A DNA stretch of 64,000 nt. Origin: Chitinophaga sp. (GTDB taxonomy: Bacteria; Bacteroidota; Bacteroidia; Chitinophagales; Chitinophagaceae). This document shows positions 43,100 to 51,991 of this stretch, piece after piece (the first letter of the stretch is position 1; every line of letters begins with the position of its first letter). Where the stretch lies: contig NZ_JAGHZS010000004.1 of assembly GCF_017745275.1 (NCBI RefSeq), forward strand, positions 521,809 to 585,808, given 5' to 3'. A program made the translations under genes and the position numbers. A model generated the notes under the pieces. It saw nothing but the letters and a program-made list of their open reading frames with translations, did no database searches and was not told the origin of the DNA.

Positions 43100-43852
43100 C
43101 TATTTCTTCAATTTGTCTGCCGGCAGCAAATGATGCTTCAACTTTGCTTCAATACCGTCGAGCGACTTAAACAGATCAGCAAAAGAATTAATTACGAAAT
43201 ATTCTTTCTGCAATTTCAGGTTATCATAAGGTGTACAGAAAATATGCTCTACATCAAATGCATGTTTGGGTATGGCATCAGATTTTACATTGATCATTTC
43301 ACCGGAAGAAGTAATAATAGCGCCGCCATAAGGCTTATGAATACCATCTTCCGCAATAATACCCATCTCATAGGTAAACCAGTAAAGCCTTCCCAGGAGT
43401 TCTACCGCTCTTTCATCGTCTACAAATTTCAGTGCAATAGCACTGTATGTTTGCAGAAATTTCACAAAATCTATATTAGTCAGCAATGGTAAATGTCCGT
43501 ATATGTCGTGGAAAATATCCGGCTGTTCGCTAAAGTCCAGTTCGTATGGCTTCCTGATAGGCACGGTAATAGGATACTGGTGATTGGTCAGCATGTAAAA
43601 AAAATCTCTTGTTGGAATCAGGCCATCTACTGATAACAGGGACCAGCCGCATATTTTTTGCATATGCGTGCTCATTTCATCAATTTTCACGATACGATTG
43701 GGGTCCAGCTGCAACTTCCGGAAGCCTTCCAGGTATGCCTTACTGACAATGCCATCATGCAGCAAAGCCTGACGATTGCTGAGGGTCTGCCATGTCTTGT
43801 GATCTTCTTCTGTATAAAGAAGATAGTCCTGGATGATAAGGTTATCATTCAT
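43100..43852 (-). CDS. Phenylalanine 4-monooxygenase-like aromatic amino acid hydroxylase
   Basis: A 250-residue pterin- and Fe(II)-dependent hydroxylase. Metal ligands are His115 and His120 (QPDIFHDIYGHLPLL) and Glu162 (WFTYEMG). CGWSLLSVDGLIPTRDFFYMLTNHQYP is the preceding conserved segment. It lacks the regulatory domain of eukaryotic forms, as usual in bacteria. In an NRPS operon it could supply L-Tyr or m-Tyr (as the PacX-type Phe 3-hydroxylases do) or act in pterin/Phe metabolism. None of the three visible adenylation domains looks specific for an aromatic residue, so its customer, if any, lies off-window. Confidence 0.9.
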   Translation of the reverse strand: MNDNLIIQDYLLYTEEDHKTWQTLSNRQALLHDGIVSKAYLEGFRKLQLDPNRIVKIDEMSTHMQKICGWSLLSVDGLIPTRDFFYMLTNHQYPITVPIRKPYELDFSEQPDIFHDIYGHLPLLTNIDFVKFLQTYSAIALKFVDDERAVELLGRLYWFTYEMGIIAEDGIHKPYGGAIITSSGEMINVKSDAIPKHAFDVEHIFCTPYDNLKLQKEYFVINSFADLFKSLDGIEAKLKHHLLPADKLKK

Positions 43853-43921
43853 GAGTGTTGGGTTTTACTGTTATAAAATTGGAGAAGTATTGACGGGGTA
43901 AAATATATTCCGGGGCCGCTA

Positions 43922-46402
43922 TCAGCGGTGGTTCATCTTATCGTTGATATAGCGTATCTGTTCTTTTTCTTCGTTACCCGCGTTGGCCACCGGTTTGCTA
44001 CTGAGGCCATCAGCGAGCCCTTTCAGGATAACGTTGTCTATTAAAGGATCTGTTTGTTCCTTATAGGGATAAGGAATAGCATCGCGGAATCTTACAATAA
44101 TATCTATTCCATTTTTAAACCTGTTGGCATCAGTAACCCTGTTCAGGCATTCCGCGAAATAGCGCAACATATTCAATTTACTTTCCGACAATGCCATCTT
44201 ATCAAATTTTGCGGCCAGGTAATCAAAATCTTCCGGGGCGCCTTTCATCATCAATACATCAGTGACCACCTCTCCCAGTTTACCTTTTGGCTCTTTCCGC
44301 TTTAATTCCTGCGCTGCCTGCAGTACGAATGCCGTATCAAATTTTAGTATTCCCTGCAACGCTTCACCGGAAACAGTATAGGAGGCATCTTTATAAGCGG
44401 CTTTAAACACCGGCAGGTAAGCTACATCATTGTAGTTGCGCAATAGCTCTATAGCTCTTGCTTTTACATGCGTATTGGTTTCATGCGTTACCAGTTCATT
44501 CAGCACCGGTTGTATCGCATTACGAACAGCAGGACTTTTCGCGTCGATCACCATTAGCGAGTGGAATCGGATTCCGTCGAAAGGATCTTTCATCGCCCGT
44601 TTCAGCCATGCTACCGCTGCAGTATCATCCAGGTGGTAGCCCCAGTAGTTGACAGCCTCGCGCCGTGAAACATAAGACCCGCCATGTACATACTGAAAGG
44701 CATAATTGGCTGCCGTTTTGTTTTCCTTGCGGGTACATACAATAATATGATCACCATCTACATTTACCAGGTCTGGCCGGGTGATATAATCATAAGAGAA
44801 TTCATACGTTTTCCCCGTTACCGTAACCGGATAGTGTGCTATTTTATCGCCAGTATATACATCAATTGTTACCGGAAGGGTAAAAGCAGGACCAGCCTGT
44901 AGTTGTTTAATGATCACTTTTCCCGTGTTGCTGCTGTCGTTATAAACATACTGAATATCCAGATCAGGATGCAGGCTGCCATAATACCATTGGTTAAAAA
45001 ACCAGTTGAGATCCAATCCGGTTACTTCTTCAAAGGTTATACGCAGTTGTGGTACTTCCACCGACCTGAGTTTATTATCTGCCAGAAATTTATGCAGAGA
45101 GGCAAAGAAAGCGGTATCGCCTACATATTTTCTCAGCATATGCAGGATACCGGCGCCTTTATTATAGCTCACCGCGTCGAACAGGTCATTACTGCTTTGG
45201 TAGGAGAACCTGACCAGCGGTTTGTCGTTGCCGTTACTATACAGGTAATTCAACATGAGGTTGTATTGTAGCTCATCTGCTTTTTCCCGGCCATATTTAT
45301 GTTCGTACCAGAGCACTTCTGCATACCGGGCAAAAGATTCATTGAGGGTAAGATTGCTCCAGCTTTCTGCTGTCACATAATTACCAAACCACTGGTGAAA
45401 CAGTTCGTGTGCAATATTCGTTTCCCAGCGGTTACCATCTGCCAGTTCTCTTTCGTCCTGTTGTATGGCGCTGGTGAATAAGGTGATGGTAGTATTTTCC
45501 ATTCCTCCGGTGAAGAAATCCCTCACAGCAATCTGGTCATATTTGGGCCAGGGATAATCAATGCCTGTCAGGCCGGAAAAGAAACGCATCATATCAGGGG
45601 TGGCGCCAAATATTTTTTTTGCGGTAGGGAGACTACCGGGTTCCACATAGTAATTCACCGGCTTTCCGGCGAAATTGTCTTTTATCACGGCCCAATTTCC
45701 TACCGCCACAAAGAAGAGGTAGGGAGCATGTGCCAGGTCCATTTTCCAGTAATCAGTCCTGGTACCACCGGCATTTTTGACCTGGCTTATCAAAGCGCCG
45801 TTTGACAGGGTCATATATTTGCCGGGAACGGTGAGGTACATTTCTGTGGTAGATCGCTGGTTGGGTTGATCAATTGTAGGACACCATACTGATGTTGCCT
45901 GCGGTTCGCCATGGGTCCATATTTGAACAGGTTTATCTTCTTCTTTTCCGGTGGGATTAATAAAATACAAGCCTTTATTAAACATGGCCGCTTCGGTGCG
46001 GGTACCTTTCCATTCGTTGGGCCTGGCGGTATAACGGATGTATACTGTATAGGCTTCATTTCTCCGGTACACTTTATCCAGCCGGATATGGAGGCGGGTG
46101 CTGTCATAAGTATACTTTAACGGCGCCGGTATTTTGCCGCGCAGGATGGCTACCTCCTGGATATCCATGCCCTTGGCATCTAATAAAAGGCTATCTGTGG
46201 CGTAGAAATGCGGGGAAAGCCTGATGGTAGCTTTCCCGTAGGCACAAGCTTTTTCATAATCGAAAGCAAGGGCAAGCCGTGTGTGCTGCAGATCATTTAC
46301 GCGATCTGCCGACGCTCTGTAAATACTGGTATCTGCCGGCGCCTGGGCGGATACAGCCAGGCAGCACAGCAGGTAGAACAGCAATGCGGGTAATGTTTTC
46401 AT
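43922..46402 (-). CDS. Exported M1-family aminopeptidase
   Basis: A protein of 826 residues from ATG 46402 (MKTLPALLFYLLCCLAVSAQ, a signal peptide); the frame is open 7 codons further upstream. It has the exopeptidase loop FTGGMENTTITLF and the zinc site HELFHQWFGN with the downstream Glu in NESFARYAEV. The C-terminal 250 residues form a helical, HEAT-like domain (AVNYWGYHLDDTAAVAWLKRAM). It follows the outer-membrane protein gene on the same strand. Inside this cluster it might trim a peptide precursor in the periplasm or degrade the product. It could also be unrelated. Confidence 0.92.
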   Translation of the reverse strand: MKTLPALLFYLLCCLAVSAQAPADTSIYRASADRVNDLQHTRLALAFDYEKACAYGKATIRLSPHFYATDSLLLDAKGMDIQEVAILRGKIPAPLKYTYDSTRLHIRLDKVYRRNEAYTVYIRYTARPNEWKGTRTEAAMFNKGLYFINPTGKEEDKPVQIWTHGEPQATSVWCPTIDQPNQRSTTEMYLTVPGKYMTLSNGALISQVKNAGGTRTDYWKMDLAHAPYLFFVAVGNWAVIKDNFAGKPVNYYVEPGSLPTAKKIFGATPDMMRFFSGLTGIDYPWPKYDQIAVRDFFTGGMENTTITLFTSAIQQDERELADGNRWETNIAHELFHQWFGNYVTAESWSNLTLNESFARYAEVLWYEHKYGREKADELQYNLMLNYLYSNGNDKPLVRFSYQSSNDLFDAVSYNKGAGILHMLRKYVGDTAFFASLHKFLADNKLRSVEVPQLRITFEEVTGLDLNWFFNQWYYGSLHPDLDIQYVYNDSSNTGKVIIKQLQAGPAFTLPVTIDVYTGDKIAHYPVTVTGKTYEFSYDYITRPDLVNVDGDHIIVCTRKENKTAANYAFQYVHGGSYVSRREAVNYWGYHLDDTAAVAWLKRAMKDPFDGIRFHSLMVIDAKSPAVRNAIQPVLNELVTHETNTHVKARAIELLRNYNDVAYLPVFKAAYKDASYTVSGEALQGILKFDTAFVLQAAQELKRKEPKGKLGEVVTDVLMMKGAPEDFDYLAAKFDKMALSESKLNMLRYFAECLNRVTDANRFKNGIDIIVRFRDAIPYPYKEQTDPLIDNVILKGLADGLSSKPVANAGNEEKEQIRYINDKMNHR

Positions 46403-46519
46403 ATATGGAAGATTAATAAACACAACAATACAGCACCGTAAAAACGGTGCCGTAATAGCAGTGTTTAGATAATTGATTGTTGAAGAAAAATTGGGGTTAA
46501 TTCAGGGTTGTATGTAGCG

Positions 46520-48970
46520 TTATTTTACCCTTCCCTGTTCATCACGGGCGCCATTACGGTCTCTGGGATTTTTATTTTCTTTATTATTTTTTGCAAAGCG
46601 GTAGTTAAATGACAGCATAAAAACACGGCTGTCGCCCCGGGTTACATAATCAGCATCTGATTGAGAAACATTTACAATGCTGCCTTTACGGATAGCAGAG
46701 TAGAAAATATCATTTACATTCAGTCCAATTGATCCATTATTATGAAACAGTTGTTTTTTCACGCCAAACCTTAACGCAGCAATACCTTTTATAACACTTT
46801 GCCCCGAAAAAGTTCTGCCGCCCCAGTCAAATGCCAGCTCTCCGGACCATCCATTTTTAAAGGTGAAACGGTTGTAGTAGTTAAAGGAGTTGGCAAGAAA
46901 AGATGTATCTACCGGCACGCCATTGAAGCTGGTATTCAGGTGCACCCATTCCGGGTTAAGGGTAAGATCAATATTCCACCATTTTGTTACATCCAGGTTA
47001 TAGGAGAACAAGGCCCCCAATAAAGATAAATTACCCACGTTTTCCGGCCGTTTAACATAAGCATCTCCCTCGGCAGTGATCACCTGGCTGAAGTTGCTCT
47101 CTATATAAGTATAATACAGGTTGGAGGTAAGCTTATCTCTGTATACATGCGTTAATTGCGCTGTTTGTGAAAACTCAGGATTCAGGAAAGGATTACCCAC
47201 TTCCTGGTTATACTTCTGTACCAGGGAAAGAAATGGATTCAACTGATCGTAGGCGGGACGACTGATCCTTCTGCCATAACTAAAAAACAACTGGTTCCTG
47301 TTAAGCGAATCCATTTTATAAGATAAAAACAGGCTTGGAAACGCGCTGAGATAATGCCGGTTAAAAGAAGAATCGCTGCGGTCACGGTTGCCCAGCTGAT
47401 GTCCTTTCGAATTAGTTTGTTCCAAACGAACACCTGCTTTTATACCAAATCTTCCGAATTCTTTATATCCTTCCAGGTAAGCCGCATTTATATTTTCTTC
47501 ATAAATAAAAGTATTTGTGCGATTGTAATCCGGTACTTCTGTACTTCCCTGTGCAATAAAATAATTGGCTTCGTTATTTGTATTTACCACGCTTGATTTC
47601 AAACCCATATCCAGTTTCAAACCATTTTTCATGGGGAGACTATAATCTACTTTCGCTGAATATATTTTGATAGTCCTTGGCAAATCACCGCGCAGGAAAT
47701 CCCTGCTAAGCCATATTTTATTGAAGTTATATGAATTGTTTTCAAATCCCTGATCACTATGCGATTTATAATACGCATAATCAAGATCAACGTTGAGTTC
47801 CTGACCGGTAGAATCAAAGCGGTGTGCCATATTCAGATTCACGGTACCATTCCGCCATTTGTTATCGACATTATTCCTGGAAAAAACGGTGGAATCGAGT
47901 TTATAACCACCATTGTACATCGCGTTTTCATTGATACCTCTTTCCTCCACTGAACGGCTTGTACCATTAAAGATCACGCCAATAGTAGTTTTACTATTGA
48001 GGTAATAATCCATTCCTAATTTTACGTTCGCATTTTTACGGGCGTATTTAATGAATGACTCCTGGTTCAGGATAGAATAAGGATCGCCATGCTCGTTAAG
48101 GTTGCGTCTTGTTCCACTGGTGATTTCAAAATCCCTGGGAGCGCCATAGCCAATATTGGAAAACAGGTTTACTTTGTTGATCCGGTAATTAAAGTTCACG
48201 GAACCATTTGCTTTACTATATACCCCTTGTCCTGCATTAAGGTTAATGCCGCCGTTAAATCCAAATTGCCGGTTCTTTTTTGTAATAATGTTGATAATAC
48301 CACCGCTTCCGGCAGCATCATATTTTGCAGGAGGATTTGGTATCAGTTCTACTTTATCCAACTGATCTGAAGGCAGCGATTTAAGATAGGCGGGCAAATC
48401 GGCGCCGGACAGATAGGTAAGCCTGCCGTCGATGTAAACAGTGGCTCCTTTACCGAGTAAATTTATACCACCTTCTTCGGTAACACGAAGACCGGGTAAT
48501 CTGCCGAGAATGTCGAAGGTATTGTTTCCGGCATTACCAATGAAACCATCTATATTGACAATGGTTCTATCAATTTTTCTTTCAATAAAAGGTTTTTTAG
48601 CATTTACGGTGACTGCTTTCAGCAGGTTATCCATTTCAGTTAGTTCGATAGCAGCTAAAACAGGTTGCCTGTTATTTTCTGAGACCGTAACCGGAGCGCC
48701 GTTAAATTTCCGGAAGCCGATGCTGGTGATCGTGATGGCATAAGTGCCGTTTGCAAGGTCATTAAAAGTGAATGCACCTTGTTCATTGGCACGCACTGCT
48801 TTTACAACGATGGTATCGTTTGCTTTACTCAACAACACGGTAGCACCAATCACCGGATTTTTATGTTTGTCTGTAACTACCCCGCTGATCGCACCCGATC
48901 CCTGCTGGGCATAGGTGATACTAACATTCAGGGCCAGACATATTGTCAATAACAATAAAGGTAATTTCAT
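46520..48970 (-). CDS. TonB-dependent-receptor-like outer-membrane beta-barrel protein
   Basis: A protein of 816 residues from ATG 48970 (MKLPLLLLTICLALNVSITYAQQ, signal peptide). A carboxypeptidase-like regulatory domain (AISGVVTDKHKNPVIGATVLL, about 25-105) is followed by a plug (IDRTIVNIDGFIGNAGNNTFDILGRLPGLRV, VYIDGRLTYLSGADL). The large barrel ends VFMLSFNYRFAK, then a charged tail. It is of the outer-membrane beta-barrel family that lacks a SusD partner. It could import a metal chelate or peptide, or export-assist the product. The next upstream genes are the M56/BlaI pair, which may control it. Confidence 0.88.
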   Translation of the reverse strand: MKLPLLLLTICLALNVSITYAQQGSGAISGVVTDKHKNPVIGATVLLSKANDTIVVKAVRANEQGAFTFNDLANGTYAITITSIGFRKFNGAPVTVSENNRQPVLAAIELTEMDNLLKAVTVNAKKPFIERKIDRTIVNIDGFIGNAGNNTFDILGRLPGLRVTEEGGINLLGKGATVYIDGRLTYLSGADLPAYLKSLPSDQLDKVELIPNPPAKYDAAGSGGIINIITKKNRQFGFNGGINLNAGQGVYSKANGSVNFNYRINKVNLFSNIGYGAPRDFEITSGTRRNLNEHGDPYSILNQESFIKYARKNANVKLGMDYYLNSKTTIGVIFNGTSRSVEERGINENAMYNGGYKLDSTVFSRNNVDNKWRNGTVNLNMAHRFDSTGQELNVDLDYAYYKSHSDQGFENNSYNFNKIWLSRDFLRGDLPRTIKIYSAKVDYSLPMKNGLKLDMGLKSSVVNTNNEANYFIAQGSTEVPDYNRTNTFIYEENINAAYLEGYKEFGRFGIKAGVRLEQTNSKGHQLGNRDRSDSSFNRHYLSAFPSLFLSYKMDSLNRNQLFFSYGRRISRPAYDQLNPFLSLVQKYNQEVGNPFLNPEFSQTAQLTHVYRDKLTSNLYYTYIESNFSQVITAEGDAYVKRPENVGNLSLLGALFSYNLDVTKWWNIDLTLNPEWVHLNTSFNGVPVDTSFLANSFNYYNRFTFKNGWSGELAFDWGGRTFSGQSVIKGIAALRFGVKKQLFHNNGSIGLNVNDIFYSAIRKGSIVNVSQSDADYVTRGDSRVFMLSFNYRFAKNNKENKNPRDRNGARDEQGRVK

Positions 48971-49161
48971 ACAAAAAAATTTGAAATGCTGGATATTATA
49001 AGGAGGCATTTTTAACCGGGTAATGGATACAGGTTCTCCTCACGCCATGGATGGCACGAAAAAAAACACACAAATGGCAATGGGAGTTATGCTTTCAGGC
49101 AGAATAAGTAACCATCCTGCGTCACGGGTTCAACCAGGATATTTATTAAAACGGGTATTGA

Positions 49162-50559
49162 TCAGGGTTTGACTTCATTATTTTCTTTCATGGCTGCCCG
49201 GTTTCTATGGGCTTCTTCGCCCTGGCGTTTCCACAATTCTTTGAGCATTTCACCGACCAGTTTATTATACTTTACTTTCTCCCATTCGGCAGTCACTTCC
49301 CTTCCATCTATATATAATACCGGGCGACCATCTCCAACAGCTACCAGCTTATAGTGTAAACCGTTTTTATCAGTAGTGGTTACAGTAGACAAATATATTT
49401 CCCGGTCGTCTGTTTTTTGGGAAAGATCCGGAAAGCCGATTTCGGTAGACGTAGTTGAGCTGGCAGCCTGCTTTTTCTCTGTCTGGTGAGCGGTACTGTC
49501 TGATACACGCTGTGCATTGGACGGACTGGTGAATAACAACGGAAGTACACAAATCATTATAATGCTACCGAGCAGGATTAATTTTTCCATGAGATTGAGG
49601 TTACGGTTTTCATTACTAACTATTCTTTTCACCCTGTCCAGCAAAGTATTCTGTGTGCCGGGAAAGGCCATAGCCATATTTCCCATGCCGCTGTTGTTTA
49701 CAAAATGCTGTTGAAAAGCCACCAATGCACTGATATAACCTTTTTTGGAACTCGGACCTGCTACCACCATATCATCGCAACAGTTTTCTCTTTCTGCGCG
49801 GATCAGGGATGACAACCACAGTACGGCCGGGTTAAAGAAAAACAATGTTTCAGCGAAGCTTTGCAACAGGTTCACGAAATAATCATGTCTTCTGATGTGT
49901 GCCAGTTCATGTAGCAGGATGGCTTCAATCTGATCAGCTGATAATTTTGATAACATGCCCAATGGCACGAGGATAACGGGTTTCAGCATTCCGATGGCGG
50001 CAGGCACCTTTATCAGTTCTGATTCCAGCAATGCAACGGGTGTGCTCAGTTGCAACCGGGCGGCCAGTTCATGAACACGTATCTGCCAGTTTTCGTCCGG
50101 GGTATGTGTACCATAATACCTGATTCTTTGAATATACCCGATGTCTGCAAACATCCTGATCAACCGGATGGAAAAAATGATGAACCAGATGGTAACGATT
50201 AATGCCGCATGGCTGTTGAAATAACCAATAAATTGTTGTAGGAAATCGGGTGCTACCTCTGTGCCGCCATATACTGCGCCTCCAGACATTGCGGTTAATT
50301 CCCGCCCGTTTATTTGCAACGCATCCCTGGCAACAAAAAGCTGTTTTATAAAAGTGGCAACTGTGGTAATGATAAATAACCCAAACAAGGCAGAGAGCAT
50401 ATTATACCTCACCGCCGGACGGGATTTTCTTGTCAGCGTAATAACCAGTGCTATAATAACAGACAGCACCAATCCCTGCCAAAGCGAGTGTATAAACGTC
50501 CAGCATAATGCCCGGATAATTTCGCCAGAGAAAAAGTAGTTAACAAATAAAGTTTTCAT
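49162..50559 (-). CDS. M56-family (BlaR1-type) membrane metallopeptidase sensor
   Basis: A 465-residue membrane protein with four hydrophobic segments in the first 330 residues (FIHSLWQGLVLSVIIALVITL, LSALFGLFIITTVATFI, ALIVTIWFIIFSIRLIR and LILLGSIIMICVLPLLF). The zinc site is LLHELAHIRRHDYFVN with ERENCCDDMVV. The C-terminal 130 residues are periplasmic but are not a penicillin-binding sensor domain, so the signal is something other than a beta-lactam acylating it. It is co-transcribed with BlaI (10-base gap) and would cleave it on induction. Confidence 0.92.
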   Translation of the reverse strand: MKTLFVNYFFSGEIIRALCWTFIHSLWQGLVLSVIIALVITLTRKSRPAVRYNMLSALFGLFIITTVATFIKQLFVARDALQINGRELTAMSGGAVYGGTEVAPDFLQQFIGYFNSHAALIVTIWFIIFSIRLIRMFADIGYIQRIRYYGTHTPDENWQIRVHELAARLQLSTPVALLESELIKVPAAIGMLKPVILVPLGMLSKLSADQIEAILLHELAHIRRHDYFVNLLQSFAETLFFFNPAVLWLSSLIRAERENCCDDMVVAGPSSKKGYISALVAFQQHFVNNSGMGNMAMAFPGTQNTLLDRVKRIVSNENRNLNLMEKLILLGSIIMICVLPLLFTSPSNAQRVSDSTAHQTEKKQAASSTTSTEIGFPDLSQKTDDREIYLSTVTTTDKNGLHYKLVAVGDGRPVLYIDGREVTAEWEKVKYNKLVGEMLKELWKRQGEEAHRNRAAMKENNEVKP

Positions 50560-50569
50560 AAGAATGCGT

Positions 50570-50947
50570 TTATAACTTATTAAGCAGATTCTTTATTTCG
50601 GCTAATTCTTCTTTAGACACTTTGCTGTTATCAAGCAATTGCATCATTAAATTACTGGCGGAGCCATTGAAGGTAGATGCCAGGAACCGGTCCAGTAATA
50701 ATCCTTTCATTTTTTGTTCACCTTCCGCAGATCTGTAAATATGTTTCATGCTGCTTTCATCACGCAATAATAATTTTTTCTCAAACATGATCTGCATCAG
50801 TTTCAGAGTGGAACTATATTGCACTTCTCTCTTCTCTTTATTTAACTGGTCATTTACAAATCTTACAGTACTTGGCCCATGCTGCCACAGGATCATTAAT
50901 ATTTCCAGTTCGGACCTGGTGGGTTCTGGATTTTTAATATCGGCCAT
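50570..50947 (-). CDS. BlaI/MecI/CopY-family repressor
   Basis: A 125-residue winged-helix repressor (PTRSELEILMILWQHGPSTVRFVNDQLNK, VQYSSTLKLMQIMFEKKLLLRDESSMKHIYRS) with a C-terminal dimerisation helix region. It pairs with the M56 peptidase encoded next. A 15-bp palindrome just upstream overlaps its own -7 box, which indicates autoregulation. Its other targets may be the outer-membrane protein and M1 peptidase genes downstream. Confidence 0.93.
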   Translation of the reverse strand: MADIKNPEPTRSELEILMILWQHGPSTVRFVNDQLNKEKREVQYSSTLKLMQIMFEKKLLLRDESSMKHIYRSAEGEQKMKGLLLDRFLASTFNGSASNLMMQLLDNSKVSKEELAEIKNLLNKL

Positions 50948-50956
50948 AACTTAATG

Positions 50957-50996
50957 TTTGAACAGTTCAAAGGTAGGAAATTTTTCGTACGAACAA
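50957..50996 (-). promoter_or_regulatory. BlaI promoter with overlapping palindromic operator
   Basis: On the minus strand: TTG (50994-50996), 18-base spacer, -7 box TACCTTTG (50968-50975). The perfect palindrome TTTGAACAGTTCAAA (50957-50971) covers the TTTG of the -7 box and the start site. A second short palindrome TTCGTACGAA (about 50984-50993) lies in the spacer. Confidence 0.7.
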
Positions 50997-51032
50997 AATA
51001 TTACCTTGTTTTTTTTACTGAAACAGGGAAAA

Positions 51033-51938
51033 TTATTTTTCGATACCTACCAACTCCATGATTATCAAATCATTAATATCTACAAATTCATTTCTCATGT
51101 ATGTATCGAAAAAGATCCGTGTTTCCAGGGTAGGGAACTTTTGATGGAAGTAGGCACAGTTCAGGTGTCCTTCTTTTTGTCTTTCTCCTTTATCCTTTCC
51201 ATGAGGATAGTGAATGGAAGTAGCTGCTCTCAACAGGCCTATTTTCACGCCACCCTGGTGCAGCCGGAATGCCAGTTCATTATCTTCACTCCCCCACCGG
51301 CCATCAAATTTTTCATCAAATAAACCCACCTGCAGCAACTGTTCTGTGGGTACCGATACATGGCAGGTCCAGAAATAATACCAGGGCGCCGGCAAACCTT
51401 CCAGTTTATCTTCATACTTGGTATAATGCACATCACGCACATCAAGATAAACGGAGTACTGCGATAATCTTTTGATTGATTCAGCCGGATTAGTGATCAC
51501 CACCAGTTCTTTTAAAAATTCTTCTGACTCTTCGTTATGATCAAAACCGTACACATATCCAATAGCGGCAGCCTTCCAGCCGTTGCGCGCATAAAAATTC
51601 AGGTGTTCTTCCAGTGAATTTAAGTTCAGGATAACACTGGAATCTATAAAAACACATAGTTTTCCTTCTGCTGCCCTTATGCCCATATTGCGGGCGGATG
51701 CGGGCCTGTAGCCTTTATCTTCCTGGTACAAGTATTTCAGGTTAAGTTTGGTTGCATATTGTTTGACCATCTCACCCGTATCATCAGCGGAGCCGTCATC
51801 TGCAATAATTACTTCAAACCTGTCTTTGCTGATCGTTTGCAGCAACAAGGATTCCAGGGTATAGCTCAATAATTTGCTACGATTGTAAGTAGGTATTATT
51901 ACCGAGATATCATACTTGTAGTTTGTACTTTCCATCAT
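51033..51938 (-). CDS. Family 2 glycosyltransferase (polypeptide-GalNAc-transferase/chondroitin-synthase-like)
   Basis: A 301-residue GT-A enzyme. DISVIIPTYNRSKLLSYTLESLL starts the fold. VIIADDGSADDTGEMVKQY and CVFIDSSVIL replace the usual DxD with a DSS variant. VGLFDEKFDGRWGSEDNELAFRLHQGG is the GT7-type C-terminal motif with the ED pair. It is the last gene in the visible NRPS transcript (53 bases after the lone C-domain gene), so it probably glycosylates the peptide. The altered DxD could mean metal-independent or weakened activity. Confidence 0.87.
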   Translation of the reverse strand: MMESTNYKYDISVIIPTYNRSKLLSYTLESLLLQTISKDRFEVIIADDGSADDTGEMVKQYATKLNLKYLYQEDKGYRPASARNMGIRAAEGKLCVFIDSSVILNLNSLEEHLNFYARNGWKAAAIGYVYGFDHNEESEEFLKELVVITNPAESIKRLSQYSVYLDVRDVHYTKYEDKLEGLPAPWYYFWTCHVSVPTEQLLQVGLFDEKFDGRWGSEDNELAFRLHQGGVKIGLLRAATSIHYPHGKDKGERQKEGHLNCAYFHQKFPTLETRIFFDTYMRNEFVDINDLIIMELVGIEK

Positions 51939-51991
51939 ATGTTTTTTAAATGTTACTTTATATGGGGAGATGATTTTTATTTTACGGGTGA

